A DNA stretch of 64,000 nucleotides from Nocardioides immobilis (GTDB lineage Bacteria > Actinomycetota > Actinomycetes > Propionibacteriales > Nocardioidaceae): NCBI RefSeq assembly GCF_003515065.1, contig NZ_QXGH01000023.1:1-64000 (forward strand), read 5' to 3'. Below are positions 8,809-17,195 of the stretch, in pieces. Every line of letters begins with the position of its first letter. Within the stretch, counting starts at the first letter, position 1. Both the position numbers and the translations under genes were made by a program. The notes beneath the pieces are model-generated. The model saw nothing but the letters and a program-made list of their open reading frames with translations, was not told where the DNA came from and ran no database searches.

Positions 8809-9960
8809 TCAGGGCGTCGGGGTGCCGGCGAACCTCGCGTAGAGCCGTTGCTGAACGCCGTCGAAGTGGGTGAACTGGCCGCCGGCGTGGAGGTAGTTGT
8901 CCTCGATCACGAGGGCCCAGCCGCCGCCCAGGAGCCCGGTGGTCTTCGGGTCCCACGAGGTCGGGGCACCGGTGGCGAAGTCGACGCTCGCCAGGGAGGG
9001 CCGCTTGACGCCGTACTCCGTGAACTGCGAGAAGTGTCCGCCGATGTAGATCTCGGTCGGCGAGACCGCGACCGCCTGCACGTTGCCGCTCATCTTCGTG
9101 CCCCACACGTGGTTGTTCGACACGGTCGGCCGGTAGGCGTAGAGGAAGTTGTTCTCCGTGGTGGCGTAGACCCAGCCGCCGTCGGGACTCACCGCGACGG
9201 TGATGACCACGCCGCCGAAGGAGGAGCGGTTGAAGGACGTGGGAACTCCCGTGCCGGCGTTGATGCCGCCGAAGTAAGCACGCGCGACGCCGCGGATCTT
9301 CGTGAAGGCCCCGCCCACCCAGACGGTGGACCCGTCCGGTGACACCCGGACCTCGTTGACGTTGCCGTTGATCCACGTGCTCCACGGCACCAGGTCACCG
9401 GTGGTCACGCCGACCGCGGCGAGCTTCTGCTTGGCGCCGCCGTCGATCGTGTCGAACCTGCCGCCGACGTACAGCCGATTGCCGTGGACGTCGAGCGACC
9501 GCACCGTCGGCACCGTTCCGGCCGTGTCCGCCTGCCAGTCCTCGATCAGGGCGCCGGTCACCGCATCGAGCGCAGCGAGGTTCTGGCGGGGCACGCCGCT
9601 GACCTCCGTGAAGGTGCCGCCGATGAACACTCGGGTGCCATCCTCGGACGCGGCGACCGCGCGGACCTCGCCGTTCGTGGTCGGAGCGAAGGCCGGGTCG
9701 GCCTTGCCGGACGGCAGGAGGGCGCCGAGGCTGGTGCGCGGGAACGCGCCGACGCCGGTGAAGCGACCGCCCAGGATGACCCGGCCGCTGTCGAGCACGG
9801 CGAGGTCGAAGACGGCCTCGCCGGAGAGGCCGGCGGTCTTGGTCGGCGTCGGTGACACGGACGCGTGCGCCGAGCCCTGGATCGCCATGGTCAGGCTGAG
9901 GCCGGCGGCGACGGCGCCGGCGAGAACGCGCAGGCGCGCGTGCAGAGTGTTCGTGGCCAT
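8809..9960 (-). CDS. secreted beta-propeller repeat protein
   Basis: 383-aa exported protein. A Sec signal peptide (residues about 1-31, ending near G-S-A-H-A-S) precedes repeated blades of the type G-x-V-x-A-V-A-x-S-x-D-G-x-x-V-x-V-G-G, with G-G-R-F/G-G-T-F/G-G-A-F/G-G-H-F/G-G-Q-F turns recurring about every 45 residues, as in delta-60-repeat/WD-like propellers. The ATG at 9960 puts the signal peptide at the very N-terminus; longer in-frame starts would place it internally. It may be a cell-surface or secreted binding protein, with ligand unknown. It is divergent from the LVIVD gene at 10215, across a repeat-rich promoter region. Confidence 0.72.
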   Translation of the reverse strand: MATNTLHARLRVLAGAVAAGLSLTMAIQGSAHASVSPTPTKTAGLSGEAVFDLAVLDSGRVILGGRFTGVGAFPRTSLGALLPSGKADPAFAPTTNGEVRAVAASEDGTRVFIGGTFTEVSGVPRQNLAALDAVTGALIEDWQADTAGTVPTVRSLDVHGNRLYVGGRFDTIDGGAKQKLAAVGVTTGDLVPWSTWINGNVNEVRVSPDGSTVWVGGAFTKIRGVARAYFGGINAGTGVPTSFNRSSFGGVVITVAVSPDGGWVYATTENNFLYAYRPTVSNNHVWGTKMSGNVQAVAVSPTEIYIGGHFSQFTEYGVKRPSLASVDFATGAPTSWDPKTTGLLGGGWALVIEDNYLHAGGQFTHFDGVQQRLYARFAGTPTP

Positions 9961-9992
9961 GAGGCCAACCCCCAATTCGAGTGACGTGCGTG

Positions 9993-10051
9993 GTTGGAGC
10001 CATCGCGGGTGCGGGTGGTTGGAGCCGCCTCCTGTTGGAGCGTGTTGGAGC
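9993..10051. repeat. four copies of GTTGGAGC upstream of the propeller gene
   Basis: GTTGGAGC occurs at 9993, 10018, 10034 and 10044, all in the same orientation (GCTCCAAC read toward the gene). They occupy the upstream region of the gene starting at 9960, so a multi-site regulator is plausible. A related set lies upstream of the coiled-coil gene at 62711. Confidence 0.6.
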
Positions 10052-10128
10052 ACACACAGGAAGAACCGCACGAGCGAGTGCTTAAGAGTACAACGGGAGT
10101 TCACTTTCGGCGCGCGGACGGCGGGGTC

Positions 10129-10165
10129 GGTCTAGACCGGTCTGCACCGGTCCGCACCGGTCCGG
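10129..10165. promoter_or_regulatory. palindrome plus three 10-bp tandem repeats
   Basis: GGTCTAGACC (10129-10138) is a perfect palindrome and runs into three tandem 10-mers of the form ACCGGTCYGS (10136, 10146, 10156). The array ends 50 bp before the GTG at 10215. Helical-turn spacing suggests cooperative protein binding. The regulator is unknown. Confidence 0.45.
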
Positions 10166-10214
10166 CACGCGGGAGGCACTCGACGGCCCGCCGTACATCT
10201 GGTCTGATGCGCTG

Positions 10215-11693
10215 GTGACGCCGCCGAGCTCGGAACGCGCTGGCGCTTGGCGCCGACTGGCACTCGCTCTCGTGGCCGCGAGCCTGATGTGTGGAGGCGC
10301 CCTCGCCGCGGCCGCCTTCGATGACGGACCGCGTTCCGCCCGTCCGGTCCCGGAGGCGACGTGCGGTCCCGGATCGCGTCCGGAGGGATCCGTCCAGGGG
10401 CGGGTGCCGAAGGCCGACTACCAGTCCGGCCGGGCCGCGCGCGGCTACACCTGCAACACCCGGATGGTCAGCCACATCGGTAAGTCCGGCGGGTTCAAGA
10501 CCCTGCGTTACCGCGACGAGGCAGGCAACACCTGCGCGTACTACGACTCCAGCCCGATCATGCCGCGCGACGTCCTCGGTGACACGCTCGCCGGGGTGGG
10601 CGTGGTTGCCCTGGACATGAACGACCCCGCGCACCCACGCCGGACCGCGAGCCTGGTGACGCCGGCGATGCTGGCGCCCCACGAGTCGCTGCTGCTGCAC
10701 CAGCGGCGCGGGCTGCTGATCGCAGTGATGGGCACCCTTGCCACCGCGCCGGGGATCGTCGACATCTACGACATCAGCGAGAACTGCCGGCGCCCGCGAC
10801 TCCTCTCGAGCACGCCGTCGGGCCTGTTCGGCCATGAGAGCGGGCTCTCGCCCGACGGGCGGACGTTCTGGTCGGCGGGCGCCGCCGGACTGACGCTGGT
10901 CGCCGTCGACATCGCGAACCCGCGCTCGCCGAGGATCGTCTACAGCAAGGGCGGCGTCGTCTACCACGGGCTGCGGTTCTCCGCGGACGGCCGGCGGATG
11001 TACGTCGCGAACATCGGATCGCCCAGCAGCACCGGAGTCAGCGACGGTGGACTGCGGATCCTCGACGTCTCGGAGGTGCACGCCCGCAGGGACGACCCCC
11101 AGGTCAGGGTGCTGTCCGACCTGACCTGGCCGGAGCTCGCCATCCCGCAGGTGGCGGAGCCGTTCACGGTCGACGGCCACCAGTACGTCCTCGAGGTCGA
11201 CGAGTTCGTCGACCTGTTCTCGTTCGACGGGCTGACCAACCTGAGTGAGTCGCCTGTCGGCGCCGCGCGGATCATCGACGTCGACGACCCGCGCCGGCCA
11301 CGGATCGTGTCCGACATCCGGCTCGAGGTCCACCAGCCGGCGTACCGCACCGACGACCTGTTCCGCGATCCCGGCACGGTGTCGCCGGGCCAGGGCTACG
11401 CCGCCCACTACTGCTCGGTGCCGCGCCGCAAGAACCCACGGATCGCCGCCTGCTCGATGATCCTGTCCGGCCTGCGGGTCTTCGACATCCGCGACCCGGA
11501 GCACCCGCGCGAGGTCGCCTACTTCAACAAGCCGTCCCTTCCCGGCACCACCTTGATCCCCGAGCCCGGCTCCTACGCGATGTCGGCTCCGGCCTGGGAC
11601 CCGCGGCGCCGGTCGATCTGGTACACCGACGTCCACACCGGCTTCTACGCGGTCCGCCTCACCAACGGTGCCGCTAGGTTGCTGGCGCCGTAG
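10215..11693 (+). CDS. secreted LVIVD-repeat-like protein
   Basis: 492-aa exported protein. Residues about 12-34 are a signal sequence (A-W-R-R-L-A-L-A-L-V-A-A-S-L). The mature part has repeated modules in which a strand such as V-V-A-L-D-M-N-D-P, L-V-A-V-D-I-A-N-P, R-I-I-D-V-D-D-P or R-V-F-D-I-R-D-P is followed by R-x-P-R. These are hallmarks of the LVIVD propeller family. Conserved-looking paired cysteines sit in the N-terminal region. No enzyme motif was seen, and surface binding is the usual suggestion for such proteins. The GTG at 10215 gives a full signal peptide. Its 3' end overlaps the convergent MurL-like gene by 49 bp. Confidence 0.7.
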   Translation: MTPPSSERAGAWRRLALALVAASLMCGGALAAAAFDDGPRSARPVPEATCGPGSRPEGSVQGRVPKADYQSGRAARGYTCNTRMVSHIGKSGGFKTLRYRDEAGNTCAYYDSSPIMPRDVLGDTLAGVGVVALDMNDPAHPRRTASLVTPAMLAPHESLLLHQRRGLLIAVMGTLATAPGIVDIYDISENCRRPRLLSSTPSGLFGHESGLSPDGRTFWSAGAAGLTLVAVDIANPRSPRIVYSKGGVVYHGLRFSADGRRMYVANIGSPSSTGVSDGGLRILDVSEVHARRDDPQVRVLSDLTWPELAIPQVAEPFTVDGHQYVLEVDEFVDLFSFDGLTNLSESPVGAARIIDVDDPRRPRIVSDIRLEVHQPAYRTDDLFRDPGTVSPGQGYAAHYCSVPRRKNPRIAACSMILSGLRVFDIRDPEHPREVAYFNKPSLPGTTLIPEPGSYAMSAPAWDPRRRSIWYTDVHTGFYAVRLTNGAARLLAP

Positions 11694-13114
11694 CTGGACC
11701 AGGCGTCGTCCGAGGCCAGGAGCAGGCGACTCGCAATGGGCCCGCGCAGGTCGGCAGGGAAGGACTCCGCGAATCCCTCGACGCCCAGGTAGCGCTCGAG
11801 GAGGAGTACGACGTCGACCGGCGGCACCTCGCGCTCGAACATGGTCATGGCGCGGCCGCGCAGCCCTCGCCGTCGGCAGAGCTCGAACGCCAGGACCGTC
11901 TCGTCGACGCCGCCGACGCACTCGAACGGAGTGTGGTCCGTCAGGCCGAGCAGCCCGCGGAACCAGGCGTCGTTCTCCGGGACGTCCAGCAGGTTGCCGA
12001 GGCCGGCGAACGTCCGCGCCACCACGTCGGCCGGCAGGTAGGCGCTGTAGCCGAGCCACACGTAGGCGCACTTGGCGCACCGTCCGCACCAGGGCTTGGC
12101 GACGTTGCAGGAGTGGGTGAAGGGGACGGAGGCCGGAGCCGCGGCGAGCATCGTGAGGATGAGCGGGTCGTAGACGGGCTTGAGCGGGCTGAAGTAGTGA
12201 CAGTCGTCGATCAGCTCGGCGCGGAGGTAGCGGGCGAGCAGCTCCTCGCACTCCGTGGACTTGCCCCACTGGTGGTTGACCGACTCCCCGGTGCGCGCCC
12301 ACACGACGTTGCCGCGGTCCGCGCTCCGCTCGTGCCCGAGGCAGATCCGCTTGTAGCCGTGCTCCAGCGCCAGCGGAAGGGCGACGAACAAGGACGCCGG
12401 CGTCTCGGCAGCAGTCAGGGCCGACGACCCGAGCTGGGGCGCCAGCCGTACGACGGGGCTGTCGAGGACGTCGTCGTAGGACCAGACGCGGCGCCGGCTC
12501 GTCGGGGGTGAGCCGAGGGAGTCCAGCAGGTCGTCGCACAGGGTGTGCTGCTTGTCGGCCGAGCCGTACGTCGAGCTCGAGTAGACGAGGGTGTCGCAAC
12601 GGAGGCCGGCCTGCTGGAGGAGCCGCAGGGAGACGACGCTGTCCTTGCCGCCGCCGAAGAACGCGAGCGTCTCGGCCCGGTCCGGGCGGCGTCCTGGTGC
12701 CACGGACACCGGAACCGCGGGGGAGCGGCTCGGCGTCCCGCCGAGGCTCGGGCCGCGATAGTCGGGCAGGTCGTGCTCGAACCGCCACTGCGCCCACACG
12801 CCTCGGACGACCCGGGTCCAGAGCGTCCAGAACTCCTCGGTGCAGAAGCGTCCGTAGGGCCCCGGGTCGAACACCGTGGGCCGCAGGCTCACCAGCGTGT
12901 TGGCGGTGAAGGCGGCGATGTGGAAGTACACCCGTTCCATGCACTCCTCGCCGAACCGATGCTCGAGCGCGAGCAGGTCGACGTCGCCATACCAGTACGA
13001 CGCCGTGAACCGCAGGTCGTCGAGGCCGAACACCAGGGACAGCTGGTGCCGCGAGCGGGTGTGGCGGCCGATCCACAAGGTGCCGGTGTCCGAGTGTCGC
13101 GGGTCGTCCGGCAT
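11645..13114 (-). CDS. murL: PP-loop enzyme, candidate MurL (UDP-MurNAc-Ala-Glu epimerase)
   Basis: 489-aa protein with an ATP-pyrophosphatase signature F-F-G-G-G-K-D-S at residues 152-159 and a C-terminal cysteine cluster C336...C343-x2-C346-x2-C349 in H-S-C-N-V-A-K-P-W-C. This combination and length match MurL, which in Xanthomonas and some actinobacteria uses ATP to epimerise the L-Glu of UDP-MurNAc-L-Ala-L-Glu to D-Glu, bypassing glutamate racemase. Other PP-loop enzymes (QueC-like) share the signature but are shorter. The ATG at 13114 faces a MarR gene across a 55-bp region with operator-like repeats, so the MarR protein probably controls it. The symbol is a family-based suggestion. Confidence 0.55.
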   Translation of the reverse strand: MPDDPRHSDTGTLWIGRHTRSRHQLSLVFGLDDLRFTASYWYGDVDLLALEHRFGEECMERVYFHIAAFTANTLVSLRPTVFDPGPYGRFCTEEFWTLWTRVVRGVWAQWRFEHDLPDYRGPSLGGTPSRSPAVPVSVAPGRRPDRAETLAFFGGGKDSVVSLRLLQQAGLRCDTLVYSSSTYGSADKQHTLCDDLLDSLGSPPTSRRRVWSYDDVLDSPVVRLAPQLGSSALTAAETPASLFVALPLALEHGYKRICLGHERSADRGNVVWARTGESVNHQWGKSTECEELLARYLRAELIDDCHYFSPLKPVYDPLILTMLAAAPASVPFTHSCNVAKPWCGRCAKCAYVWLGYSAYLPADVVARTFAGLGNLLDVPENDAWFRGLLGLTDHTPFECVGGVDETVLAFELCRRRGLRGRAMTMFEREVPPVDVVLLLERYLGVEGFAESFPADLRGPIASRLLLASDDAWSSYGASNLAAPLVRRTA

Positions 13115-13138
13115 CGAGGTCTCCGATATAGTTAGGCT

Positions 13139-13171
13139 GCCTGTCTAATATAGAAAGGTAGCCTGTCTAAT
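13139..13171. promoter_or_regulatory. paired 11-bp direct repeats, likely MarR operator
   Basis: GCCTGTCTAAT occurs at 13139-13149 and 13161-13171, exactly 22 bp apart (two helical turns). TTAG/CTAA inverted elements surround the first copy. The second copy overlaps the ATG at 13170, so binding would silence both divergent genes. Confidence 0.55.
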
Positions 13172-13643
13172 GTCAATGACGCCCCGAGTGCCGCCGGCGC
13201 GACCCCTGATCGGGGTCGTCGAGGACGTCCACCGAGCGCTCCGGGACGACATGGCCCGCGCAGCGACCGCGGCCGGCTTCCCCGAGGTGCGGGCGACGCA
13301 CGACGCGGTCTTCGCGTCGCTTCCCGCGGAGGGCGCCCGGATCTCCGCGATGGCGGCGGAGGCCGGGATCACCAAGCAGTCGATGGCGGAGATCGTGCGC
13401 GACCTCGAGCGGGACGGGATCGTTCGGATCGATCCCGACCCGACGGACGGGCGGGCGAAGCTCGTCAGCTACACCGAGCGGGGACTGAGGTGTGTCCATG
13501 AGGGACAGCAGCACATCGACGACGTGGAGGCGCAGCTCGCCTCGGTGCTCGGGAAGAAGCGGCTGGCAGAGCTGCGGAGGCTCCTCGGAGAGGTGATCGA
13601 CGCGCTCGCTCCGGGGCTCGACAACGACCCGGCCGTAGGTTGA
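13170..13643 (+). CDS. MarR-family transcriptional regulator
   Basis: 157-aa winged-helix protein. Residues about 45-105 have the MarR arrangement: an E-A-G-I-T-K-Q-S-M-A-E-I-V recognition-helix region, then D-L-E-R-D-G-I-V-R-I-D-P-D-P-T-D-G-R-A-K-L, where D-x-R-x-K/L is the wing. The C-terminal helices would dimerise. The first ATG (13170) lies within the direct repeat; another at 13176 is also possible. It probably autoregulates and controls the divergent MurL-like gene. The histidine kinase gene begins 4 bp after its stop, so the three genes at 13170-15515 may be one transcript. Confidence 0.85.
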   Translation: MSMTPRVPPARPLIGVVEDVHRALRDDMARAATAAGFPEVRATHDAVFASLPAEGARISAMAAEAGITKQSMAEIVRDLERDGIVRIDPDPTDGRAKLVSYTERGLRCVHEGQQHIDDVEAQLASVLGKKRLAELRRLLGEVIDALAPGLDNDPAVG

Positions 13644-13647
13644 GGCC

Positions 13648-14832
13648 ATGACCGCGACCGTGACCGTGACGGGCCCCGGCCCGCGCTGGCTCGGCGATGC
13701 CGCCCAGCTGGCGCTCGCCGGGCTGCTGGCGCTGGTCGTCCTCCCGGTCGGGTGGACCGCCGTGGTCGAGGGCGAGGTGGCGACGGGATGGGAGGCGGCT
13801 CTCCTCGTCGCTCTGGTGGCGGTGCACGCCGCGGTCGCGACCGCGCGACAGTGGCCGCTGGCGTCGTACGCCGTCGGGGCGGTGGCCGAGCTCGTGCTGG
13901 TCGCCGCTCCAGACCTGGGCGGCCCGACCGCGACGGCGGCGGGGAGCGACTACGGCCCGGTGCTGCTGCCGAGCAGCCTGTGCTTCTTCGTGCTGCTCTA
14001 CGCGGTCAGCGCGCACGCTCCCCGGCCGTGGCCGACCGTGGCCCTGGTCGGCGGGCTGGTCGGCTGCCTGCTGACCGTGGTGCGGCTCTGGGGCTTCGCC
14101 GGAGCCGCGCTCGAGGGCTGGACCTGGTGGGCGATGCTCGGCACGGCGACGGTCGGCGGCACGGTCGCGGCCTGGGCGCTGGGGCAGTTCCGCGCCACCC
14201 GGTTGGCCTGGGTCGCGCAGCTGGCCGAGCGGGGCGCCGCCGACGAGCGCCGCCGGATCGCGCGCGAGATGCACGACGTGGTGGCGCACTCGCTCGCCGT
14301 GGTGGTGAGCCACGCCGAGGCCGGGCGGCTTGTCGTCGCCCAGTCGCCGGACCGCGCTCCCGAGATCCTCGAGACCATCGCCGGCACCGGACGAGAAGCG
14401 CTCACCGAGATGCGCGGCCTGCTCGGCGTCCTCCGCGACGACGAAGCGCCGACCGACCCCCAGCCCGGCCTGGCCGACCTCCCGGCGCTGGTCGAACGGT
14501 TGCGGGACGCCGGCCTGGCGGTGGAGTACGACGCCGCGGACCTCGCCACGGTGCCGCCCGGAGTCGGTCTCACCGCCTACCGGGTCGTCCAGGAGGCGCT
14601 GACCAACGTGGCACGGCACGCCCGCCCCGGGTCGGGCGCCCGGGTCCGGGTGGATCGCGATCCGGACGGGCTGCGGGTCGTGGTGGTCGATGACGGCGGG
14701 CCGCCTGCGGCCGGTGCGGCGCCCGGTCGGGGGCTCACGGGAATGCGGGAACGGGTCGAGGCCGTCGGCGGCAGCCTCGAGGCGGGGCCGGTCGGGACGG
14801 GCTGGCAGGTCAGCGCGAGGATGCCCCTGTGA
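13648..14832 (+). CDS. NarL/DesK-type sensor histidine kinase
   Basis: 394-aa membrane kinase. Four or five hydrophobic segments occupy residues 15-180 with almost no extracytoplasmic loop, suggesting intramembrane or envelope sensing. The HisKA_3 dimerisation helix follows, with phospho-acceptor H209 in E-M-H-D-V-V-A-H. The HATPase part has the N box Q-E-A-L-T-N-V-A-R-H-A near residue 315, D-D-G-G near 350 and G-R-G-L-T-G-M-R-E-R near 365. It overlaps its cognate response regulator by 4 bp. The signal and targets are not evident; the membrane-protein genes just downstream are candidates. Confidence 0.9.
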   Translation: MTATVTVTGPGPRWLGDAAQLALAGLLALVVLPVGWTAVVEGEVATGWEAALLVALVAVHAAVATARQWPLASYAVGAVAELVLVAAPDLGGPTATAAGSDYGPVLLPSSLCFFVLLYAVSAHAPRPWPTVALVGGLVGCLLTVVRLWGFAGAALEGWTWWAMLGTATVGGTVAAWALGQFRATRLAWVAQLAERGAADERRRIAREMHDVVAHSLAVVVSHAEAGRLVVAQSPDRAPEILETIAGTGREALTEMRGLLGVLRDDEAPTDPQPGLADLPALVERLRDAGLAVEYDAADLATVPPGVGLTAYRVVQEALTNVARHARPGSGARVRVDRDPDGLRVVVVDDGGPPAAGAAPGRGLTGMRERVEAVGGSLEAGPVGTGWQVSARMPL

Positions 14833-15515
14833 GCGAGCTGCGCGACCGGATCAGGGTGGCTGTCGTCGACGACCAGGAGCTGATGCGCTCGGCCCTCCGG
14901 ATGATGGTCGAGAGCCAGGCCGACCTCGAGCTGGTCGGCGAGGCGGCAGACGGTCACGACGCACTCGCGCTGGTGCGTGGCCGGCGCGTCGACGTCGTAC
15001 TCATGGACCTGCGGATGCCACGGCTCGACGGCATCCAGGCGACCGAGATCATCACGCGCGAGCTGCCGGCGACCCGGGTGCTGGCCCTGACGACCTTCGA
15101 CCTCGACGAGTACGCCTTCCCCGCGATCCGCGCCGGCGCGAGCGGGTTCCTCCTCAAGGACGCCCGCGCCGAGGAGATCGTGGACGCGATCCGCACCGTG
15201 CACGCCGGTCACGGCGTGGTCGCGCCCTCGACGACCCGGCGGCTCATCGAGCACGTCGCCGCCACCCCGGCCGACACCGGGGCGAAGGCGGCGGCAATCC
15301 GGGAGCGGCTGACGCCGCGCGAGCTCGACATGCTGCGCGAGCTGGCGACGGGCGACACCAACGCCGAGATCGCCCACCGGCTCCACCTGTCGGAGAACAC
15401 CGTCAAGACCCACGTCGGCCACGTCCTGTCCAAGCTCGGGCTGCGGGACCGAGTGCAGGCCGTCGTCCTGGCCTACGAGTCCGGCCTGGTGAAGCGCTCT
15501 CACCCTCGAGGGTGA
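14829..15515 (+). CDS. NarL/LuxR-family response regulator
   Basis: 228-aa response regulator. The receiver domain has acidic residues D14-D15, phospho-acceptor D60 in V-L-M-D-L-R-M-P, and the switch Lys in F-L-L-K-D. A LuxR-type helix-turn-helix occupies residues about 155-215 (L-T-P-R-E-L-D-M-L-R, then N-A-E-I-A-H-R-L-H-L-S-E-N-T-V-K-T-H-V). The GTG at 14829 overlaps the kinase stop (GTGA), so the two proteins are translationally coupled and are almost certainly partners. Confidence 0.92.
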   Translation: MSELRDRIRVAVVDDQELMRSALRMMVESQADLELVGEAADGHDALALVRGRRVDVVLMDLRMPRLDGIQATEIITRELPATRVLALTTFDLDEYAFPAIRAGASGFLLKDARAEEIVDAIRTVHAGHGVVAPSTTRRLIEHVAATPADTGAKAAAIRERLTPRELDMLRELATGDTNAEIAHRLHLSENTVKTHVGHVLSKLGLRDRVQAVVLAYESGLVKRSHPRG

Positions 15516-15573
15516 GCGAGGAGCGAACAGCGGGCGACGCGGGAACGGGTGGTCACGAAGCATCGTCGGGTGC

Positions 15574-16185
15574 ATGACCGAGACAGCTCTTCGCACCCGA
15601 CCACTTCCGCCCGAGGCCCACACCGGCCGGCCGTGGCGGATCCACGAGATCGCCCCGGACTTCCGGCTCGAGGACGTGTGGGCTCTGCCCACACCAGGAG
15701 GGCCCGACGACCTGTCGCGCCTCGTCGAGCAGCTGGCCGCCGGTGGCGACGAGCGCGACTTCCCGCTCCCGTACCGGATCCTGCTCGCGATCCGCTGGCG
15801 GCTCGGGGACCTGTTCGGCCTCGACGACGAGTCGACGGGCGTCGGGGACCGGGTGGCCTCCCTCCGGGACCGGCTGCCCGACGACCTGCGGGGGACGACC
15901 GGTCCCGGGTTTGAGAAAGTCCCGTTCGAGCCGGTGTACCTGACCGAGGACGAGTACGTCGCCGAGGTTGCCAACAGCACCGTGCACGCCCTCCTGCACC
16001 TGGGTTGGGTGGAGGACGCCTCCGTCCGGGGCGGACATCGGGCGCAGATGGCGGTGCTGGTCAAGCCCAACGGCTGGTTCGGCGAGGCCTACATGGCCTT
16101 CATCAAGCCGTTCCGCCACCTCGTCGTCTACCCGGCGTTGCTGCGCACCATCGGCCGTCAGTGGGCGCGACAGGTGTCCGCATGA
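15574..16185 (+). CDS. DUF2867 family protein
   Basis: 203-aa soluble protein resembling the DUF2867 family (SRPBCC-like fold). Supporting segments are the N-terminal W-R-I-H-E-I-A-P-D-F-x-L-E-D-V-W, a central tryptophan-rich R-W-R-L-G-D-L-F-G-L and the C-terminal F-I-K-P-F-R-H-L-V-V-Y-P-A-L-L. Function is unknown, though lipid or hydrophobic ligand binding is typical of the fold. Its stop overlaps the start of the next membrane protein (ATGA at 16182), so genes 15574-17635 form an operon directly after the two-component pair. Confidence 0.72.
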   Translation: MTETALRTRPLPPEAHTGRPWRIHEIAPDFRLEDVWALPTPGGPDDLSRLVEQLAAGGDERDFPLPYRILLAIRWRLGDLFGLDDESTGVGDRVASLRDRLPDDLRGTTGPGFEKVPFEPVYLTEDEYVAEVANSTVHALLHLGWVEDASVRGGHRAQMAVLVKPNGWFGEAYMAFIKPFRHLVVYPALLRTIGRQWARQVSA

Positions 16186-17195
16186 CCGCCCTGCTCGAGC
16201 GCACCGCGGCCCGTCCGCGCGTGCTGCAGGCGACCCCGTGGGTCGCTGCGGTCTGGGGTGTCGCGTTCCTCGCGCTGACGGCGCTGGCCGTCGTCGGCCG
16301 TACGCCGCACCCGTGGTCGCCGGAGGAGGCCTCCGCCCTGGGCGGGCTGACGGCGGGCCAGATGTCCTGGGTGATCGCGGTGACGGCGGCGATGGTCCTC
16401 GCCGCACAGGTCGTCGGCACCGTCGGACGCAGTCCGTCGATGCGCAGGATCGCCGGATGGACGCTCATCGGGCTCGGGATCGTGGTGGCGGTCGCGATCT
16501 CCGACGTGCGCGCGCTGGCGTTCCTCGGGTACCTGCCGATGTCGCTGATGGCGCTCGTCGGTGTCGGGCCCGCGGCGGGTCACCTCGACGGCTCGATCCT
16601 CATCGACTCGGCCGCCGCGCTTGCCCATGCCGTCGGCGGAGTCGCGATCGCCGTGACCGGGTTCGACCTGCTCGACCGGGCAACGGCTCTCGGCCGGGGC
16701 GGGCGTCCGGACCGGCGGCGCTGGGCCCGCGGGGGGCCAGCGGCGGTCGGGGTCGCGGTCGTCGTACCGCTGCTGTACGCCGTGACTCGGATCGCGTGGG
16801 CGCTCGACGTGCCGCTGGGAGTACGACGGGAGATGCTCGACGACCTCGGGTCGGGGCGGTACGCCGGACTCGGGCTCGCCCTGTTCGCCGTCGTCGGCGC
16901 CTGGCTCACCACCGGTCTGCGGGCGCGCTGGGGCGAGGTGTTCTGGGCGTGGGTGCCGCGGGTCGGTGGCCGCCCGGTGCCGATCGGTCTGGCGCTGGTG
17001 CCGGGACTGCTGGTGGCCGGAGCGGTCACCTCGGCCGGCCTGTCGTTCTGGCGGCTCGTCCTCACGGGTCACCTGTCGAAGGTGCCGGGGGCCACGTCGG
17101 ACTGGGCCGCCTGGGCGCCGGAGCTGCTGTGGCCGGTCTGGGGCGTTGCCCTCGCGGTCGCGTGCCTGGCCTACCTCGCGAGGAGGGTCGCATGA
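16182..17195 (+). CDS. polytopic membrane protein, unknown function
   Basis: 337-aa integral membrane protein with about eight hydrophobic segments and short loops. No transporter signature was recognised. The ATG at 16182 overlaps the DUF2867 stop; a much longer in-frame extension (from 16005) would run through the preceding gene and is not credible. It ends with an ATGA overlap with the next small membrane protein. The three-gene arrangement beside a two-component system suggests an envelope-related unit, which is an inference. Confidence 0.7.
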   Translation: MTALLERTAARPRVLQATPWVAAVWGVAFLALTALAVVGRTPHPWSPEEASALGGLTAGQMSWVIAVTAAMVLAAQVVGTVGRSPSMRRIAGWTLIGLGIVVAVAISDVRALAFLGYLPMSLMALVGVGPAAGHLDGSILIDSAAALAHAVGGVAIAVTGFDLLDRATALGRGGRPDRRRWARGGPAAVGVAVVVPLLYAVTRIAWALDVPLGVRREMLDDLGSGRYAGLGLALFAVVGAWLTTGLRARWGEVFWAWVPRVGGRPVPIGLALVPGLLVAGAVTSAGLSFWRLVLTGHLSKVPGATSDWAAWAPELLWPVWGVALAVACLAYLARRVA

